DNA of 64,000 nucleotides from Neobacillus piezotolerans. Lineage in GTDB: Bacteria > Bacillota > Bacilli > Bacillales > Cytobacillaceae. Shown here in pieces: positions 60,755-64,000 of this stretch; the first letter of the stretch is position 1, and every line of letters begins with the position of its first letter. The stretch covers positions 124,001 through 188,000 of the forward strand of contig NZ_QNQT01000002.1 of NCBI RefSeq assembly GCF_003362805.1. Reading direction: 5' to 3'. Made by a program: the position numbers and the translations under genes. The notes below the pieces were generated by a model that ran no database searches, was not told the DNA's origin, and saw only the letters and a program-made list of their open reading frames with translations.

Positions 60755-62617
60755 ATGGGAGCAAAGGAGCTTCTGAAAAGGAAAGAAAAGGTATCCCGCT
60801 ATTCAATGATGGGCATATCCGCGGTTGGGGGGCTTATTCTCCTTGACGCTTTTTTGAAAATTAAGGAACCGAATGAACCGTTGATCTTCTGCCTTCTTGT
60901 TGTCTTTCTGGCAATCATAGAGCTGTACCCGATGCCTGTCTGGAGGGGATTTACGACGATTGCATTTCCGATTGTGTATGCCATTTATGTCATGCAGGGA
61001 ATCGAGTATGCGGTTTTGGCCTATGCATTTGTCGTATTCGCAACCAATCTTTGGAAGAGAAGGCCGCTCAGGATTGTTTGCTTCAATCCGGCACAGTTGG
61101 TCATCAGCCTGTACGGGGCATATTTGCTGGCTGAATGGGCGGATGTGGCAGCGGGGCTTGACGTTAAACCGGCGGTCATTGGCGGCTTGCTTCATATCAC
61201 CTTTTTCATCATCCCCTTTTACCTAATTAATAATCTTTTGGTTGATATTATCCTCGTTGTCCGTCCTCAGCCATATTCGCTTAAAATGTGGAAGCAGAAA
61301 ACGCTCCAGGAACTGAACAGCCTTGCCGTTTCTTATATTTACCTCGTCCTTTTCATTGTCTTGGGCAATCAGAATAGGGGAGAAATCGATGTTATTACCT
61401 TTTTCTTCTTTTTCTCGCCGCTTGTCGGGTTTGCGCTGCTCAGTTCGATCATTGTGAGGCTGAGGAAGGAAAAATCGAAACTGAAAGCCCTTTTCAGCAT
61501 TTCTTCGGAATTGAACAAGAAGATTGCATCAAACGATTGGCTTGGTTTTCTTGGTGAGAATCTTCCAGCGTTTCTTGATGTGGATGCCTGTGTTTTGTGG
61601 ACAAAGGAAGAAGGGCAATGGGTTCAAAAATTTCATTCCGGGCTTATTAACGAAGATGCCGGATTTGGCGAGGAACAGCTAGCCGGATTAGATACGGTAA
61701 GGCATCTTGTTATCTACCATAATTCCCGCCGTGAGCCAGGCCCTGCGGCAGCATTTTTTCATGATGAAATCCGCTCCAAGATGTACGCCCCGCTTATGCT
61801 CGATGAAGAGATTGTTGGCTTGTTCGTTTTTGGGAGGAGCAGGACAAAAAGTTTTACGGAGGATGACATTCAGTCGGCTGTCACCCTCGCCAACCAATTG
61901 GCCGTGCTGATTAAAACAAAATGGCTTTTCGCGGAGGAGGAAAAACGGCTTATCCTCGAGGAGCGGAACCGGATTGCCCGGGATATCCACGACGGCGTTG
62001 CGCAGACGCTCGCCGGCGCGGTCCTGAACCTTGAAACCGCCGAACGGAAGTTTTTGAAGGCCCCCGAGGACTCGTTAAAATTAGTCCAGGAAAGCACCGA
62101 CAAACTCCGGAAAAGCTTGCGGGAAGTCAGGGAGTCGATCTACGCGCTCCGCCCTTACCCGACTGAAAGGGTCGGCCTCATGACAGCCATCCAGTCAAGG
62201 GTCCAGGCTATCAGGAAGGAACATCCCGTCGAGATTGACCTTGCAAAAAGAGGGACTGAATTCGAACTAAGCTCAATGACGGAGAAAGTCATATTTGATA
62301 TTTTCCAGGAAAGCGTCCAAAATGCCTTAAAACACGCACAGGCCACAAAAATTGAAGTGATGCTTAGCTATCAGCGCGAGAATGTTTTTTTGAAGATAAA
62401 AGACAACGGCATCGGATTTTCATTGTTCCAGGCCATGATCAAAGCGAGGAACGAACCCCACTTCGGCATTTTGCATATGAACGAGGCGGCGGAAAGAATC
62501 CAGGCCTCCCTTCAGGTGGACAGCAAAGAAGGAGCCGGAACGGAAATCACGCTGACGGTGCCGCGGATGGGAATAGAAGGGGGAGTAATGAATGATCAAG
62601 CTTATGCTGGTCGATGA
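60755..62617 (+). CDS. NarL-type sensor histidine kinase with GAF domain
   Basis: 620 residues; ATG 60755. Membrane sensor of about seven helices (15-235), GAF domain (about 245-385), then HisKA_3 with the phospho-acceptor H412 in [10 protein letters not shown] and a HATPase_c domain ([10 protein letters not shown]-box, KDNGIGF G1 box). It phosphorylates the response regulator whose start lies inside its last 26 bases. The signal is unknown. A structured leader and a dyad lie upstream. Confidence 0.92.
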   Translation: MGAKELLKRKEKVSRYSMMGISAVGGLILLDAFLKIKEPNEPLIFCLLVVFLAIIELYPMPVWRGFTTIAFPIVYAIYVMQGIEYAVLAYAFVVFATNLWKRRPLRIVCFNPAQLVISLYGAYLLAEWADVAAGLDVKPAVIGGLLHITFFIIPFYLINNLLVDIILVVRPQPYSLKMWKQKTLQELNSLAVSYIYLVLFIVLGNQNRGEIDVITFFFFFSPLVGFALLSSIIVRLRKEKSKLKALFSISSELNKKIASNDWLGFLGENLPAFLDVDACVLWTKEEGQWVQKFHSGLINEDAGFGEEQLAGLDTVRHLVIYHNSRREPGPAAAFFHDEIRSKMYAPLMLDEEIVGLFVFGRSRTKSFTEDDIQSAVTLANQLAVLIKTKWLFAEEEKRLILEERNRIARDIHDGVAQTLAGAVLNLETAERKFLKAPEDSLKLVQESTDKLRKSLREVRESIYALRPYPTERVGLMTAIQSRVQAIRKEHPVEIDLAKRGTEFELSSMTEKVIFDIFQESVQNALKHAQATKIEVMLSYQRENVFLKIKDNGIGFSLFQAMIKARNEPHFGILHMNEAAERIQASLQVDSKEGAGTEITLTVPRMGIEGGVMNDQAYAGR

Positions 62618-63239
62618 CCATGCGGTGTTGCGCGACGGCCTGAAGAATATCCTTGACCTTGAGCCCGACATCAAAGTAGTTGGAGAGGCCGTTTCGGGGC
62701 TCGATGCACTGGCCAAAGTGCCGGAAATAATGCCGGATGTTATTTTAATGGATATAAATATTCCTGATAAAAATGGGATTGAAGTTACCGGATTGATTAA
62801 GAAAGATTATCCTTCAATCAAGATCCTGATTCTGACGATGTTTGACCACGACGAGTATTTTATGTCGGCAATCCGTGAAGGGGCAGATGGGTATCTGCTG
62901 AAGGATGCGCCTTCCCAGCATGTCGTTGAAGCCATCCGGTCCGTAGCCCGCGGGCAATCTGTTATCGCGCCGTCGATGACGAAAAAGTTCCTTAGCTTTA
63001 ATCAGCAGCCTCCGGAACAGCCGAAGGAAAAGAAAGACGAGATGCTGACGGAGCGCGAAAAGGAAGTTCTTCTCTGCCTTGTCCAGGGGATGAATAACAA
63101 GGAGATTGCTCAAGCACTGTTCATTAGCGACAAAACAGTCAAGATCCATGTATCGAAAATTTTTAAAAAGCTGGATGTGAAAAGCCGTTCGCAGGTGGTC
63201 ATCTACGCGGTCCAAAACCAGCTCATACCACTGCCTTGA
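62592..63239 (+). CDS. NarL/FixJ-type response regulator
   Basis: 215 residues; ATG 62592, overlapping the kinase gene. Receiver domain (about 1-120) with D8-D9, phospho-acceptor D54, T82 and K104. LuxR-type helix-turn-helix (about 150-210: [22 protein letters not shown]). Partner of the upstream kinase. Its likely targets include its own operon and the subtilase gene downstream, which share a motif. Confidence 0.94.
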   Translation: MIKLMLVDDHAVLRDGLKNILDLEPDIKVVGEAVSGLDALAKVPEIMPDVILMDINIPDKNGIEVTGLIKKDYPSIKILILTMFDHDEYFMSAIREGADGYLLKDAPSQHVVEAIRSVARGQSVIAPSMTKKFLSFNQQPPEQPKEKKDEMLTEREKEVLLCLVQGMNNKEIAQALFISDKTVKIHVSKIFKKLDVKSRSQVVIYAVQNQLIPLP

Positions 63240-63244
63240 ACCGA

Positions 63245-63280
63245 TAGCCGGGCTTCGTAATGAAGCGCCGGCTTCTTCTT
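63245..63280 (+). terminator. Terminator of the two-component operon
   Basis: AGCCGGGCTTC (63245-63255) pairs with GAAGCGCCGGCT (63262-63273) with one bulge, then a T-rich tail. Confidence 0.8.
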
Positions 63281-63294
63281 TGGAAAATTGGTCT

Positions 63295-63327
63295 GGTACT
63301 ACTTTTGGCTTATAAAAAATTAGTACC
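63295..63327. promoter_or_regulatory. GGTACTA/TAGTACC dyad before the subtilase
   Basis: Perfect 7-bp inverted repeat (63295-63301 and 63321-63327) with 19-nt centre. GTACTACTTT at 63296-63305 is repeated in inverse orientation at 60511-60520, upstream of the kinase. Confidence 0.5.
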
Positions 63328-63424
63328 TTTGCGTCCGCCAAATACAGCCTGTGGAGAATAGGACCACAACTTAAACAATGTAATAATAGAATTAAGTTGG
63401 AATATTCAAAATAGGAGGGTGTGT

Positions 63425-64000
63425 AATGAAAAAAGCGTCTTTGTTCCTGTCCATTTTTATGATACTAGGACTGTTTTTAAATTCAATCCATTTCGGAGGT
63501 TCTGAAAAAGTAAGCGCGGCCGGCACGGCTGTCATCGAGCCGGGCTTGCTGAAAAAGCTGGCATCCTCGACAGAGCCGCAGCAAGTCATTGTAACATTCA
63601 AGGAGGGAGCCGGCGGGCAGAATGGAATCCTGTCCCTTTTAAATGGCCTCGGGCTGTCAAAGGGAGTCGTCCTTAACTCGCTGCCAATTGCGGGGGTCCT
63701 TGCTACAAAGGATCAGGTTGAAAAACTGGGCCAGAATGAAAATGTGCTCTCTATTTATCCAAATAAGAAGCTTAAATATGAGAACAAAGAAGCGACCGAA
63801 CTTACTGGAGTCGACCGCCTGAGGAGCGAGGCGGCTTTTACAAAAGCGAATGGCGGCCTTCCTGTCAACGGGAACGGAATCGGCGTTGTCATCAATGACA
63901 GCGGCGTGGACGGCACGCACAAGGACATCGAGTTCGGCGGCCATCTTGTCCAAAACGTCCTAGGGGCAACGAACCTTAACGCCCTTAGCGAATTGCTTCC
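63425..64000 (+). CDS. S8 family serine peptidase, N-terminal part (runs off window)
   Basis: At least 192 residues from ATG 63425 (GGAGGG). Sec signal peptide (about 1-31), propeptide of the I9 type (about 38-115), then the first catalytic block VVINDSGVDGTH with Asp 158. The His and Ser blocks are beyond the window. It is a second secreted subtilase, only moderately like the one at 28614-29948. It follows a two-component system and may be its target. Confidence 0.88.

Noticed and set aside
60366-60806. 146-codon minus-strand open frame upstream of the kinase
   Set aside because: It spans a region full of promoter-like and hairpin signals, overlaps the kinase start, has no ribosome site and reads as low-complexity aromatic sequence.

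Overview
The window is chromosomal DNA of a Gram-positive endospore former of the family Bacillaceae (a relative of Bacillus/Mesobacillus; the genus cannot be fixed from sequence alone). Evidence: strong AGGAGG-type ribosome sites with frequent GTG/TTG starts, a gerP-like spore-coat cluster behind a sigma-K-like promoter, LacI/CcpA-type operators, a CIRCE element, lysine, preQ1-I and c-di-GMP-I riboswitches, and close resemblance of several proteins (YeeI, NiaP, HtpG, QueF, DeoD) to Bacillus counterparts. No rRNA, tRNA, prophage, insertion sequence or CRISPR array was seen.

Layout. 1-3.8 kb: partial MFS exporter, CPBP protease, and a LysR regulator divergent from a YeiH-type sulfate exporter. 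3.9-6.3 kb: spore cluster (three GerPA/PF-like proteins, two Hsp20-type proteins, one GerPC-like coiled-coil protein). 6.4-11.5 kb: sucrose operon (LacI repressor, PTS EIIBC, sucrose-6-P hydrolase, fructokinase). 11.6-14.4 kb: lysine riboswitch and a lysine-type ABC importer. 14.4-16.1 kb: c-di-GMP-I riboswitch, secreted helical protein, cupin/HD-GYP protein. 16.1-16.9 kb: a secreted protein gene flanked by two copies of a ~63-nt element that folds as a covarying pseudoknot, the upstream copy followed by a hairpin over the ribosome site; this is the best candidate for an undescribed element. 17.3-18.6 kb: membrane-bound IrrE-like protease plus XRE regulator. 18.6-25 kb: ABC remnant, deoD, Crp-type regulator, two NCS2 purine permeases, TauE exporter. 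25-28.5 kb: CIRCE-htpG, then preQ1 riboswitch-queF-yhhQ. 28.6-32 kb: subtilase and an ABC-F protein with an attenuator leader containing two tiny ORFs. 32.2-39.7 kb: amino-acid oxidase, YpfJ metalloprotease, cupin, large membrane protein, YeeI, membrane GGDEF protein, ATL protein. 39.7-44.3 kb: maltose-type ABC importer with a MalR-like repressor. 44.4-47.9 kb: YhaQP-like exporter and pepT. 48-52.8 kb: livJHMGF importer with a CodY-like site. 53-54.3 kb: niaP with a NiaR-like operator. 54.4-55.9 kb: NERD protein followed by eight 52-bp tandem repeats. 56-58.3 kb: second polar amino-acid ABC importer. 58.4-64 kb: B12-binding radical SAM protein, NarL-type two-component system, and the start of a second subtilase.

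Connections. Amino-acid supply recurs (lysine, branched-chain, a second polar amino-acid importer, PepT, two subtilases). c-di-GMP appears at three points: riboswitch, HD-GYP protein, GGDEF protein. The sucrose and maltose loci both carry sites that fit the CcpA cre consensus as well as their own LacI-family repressors. The two-component system and the subtilase after it share a 10-bp motif in their upstream regions, which suggests a local regulon.
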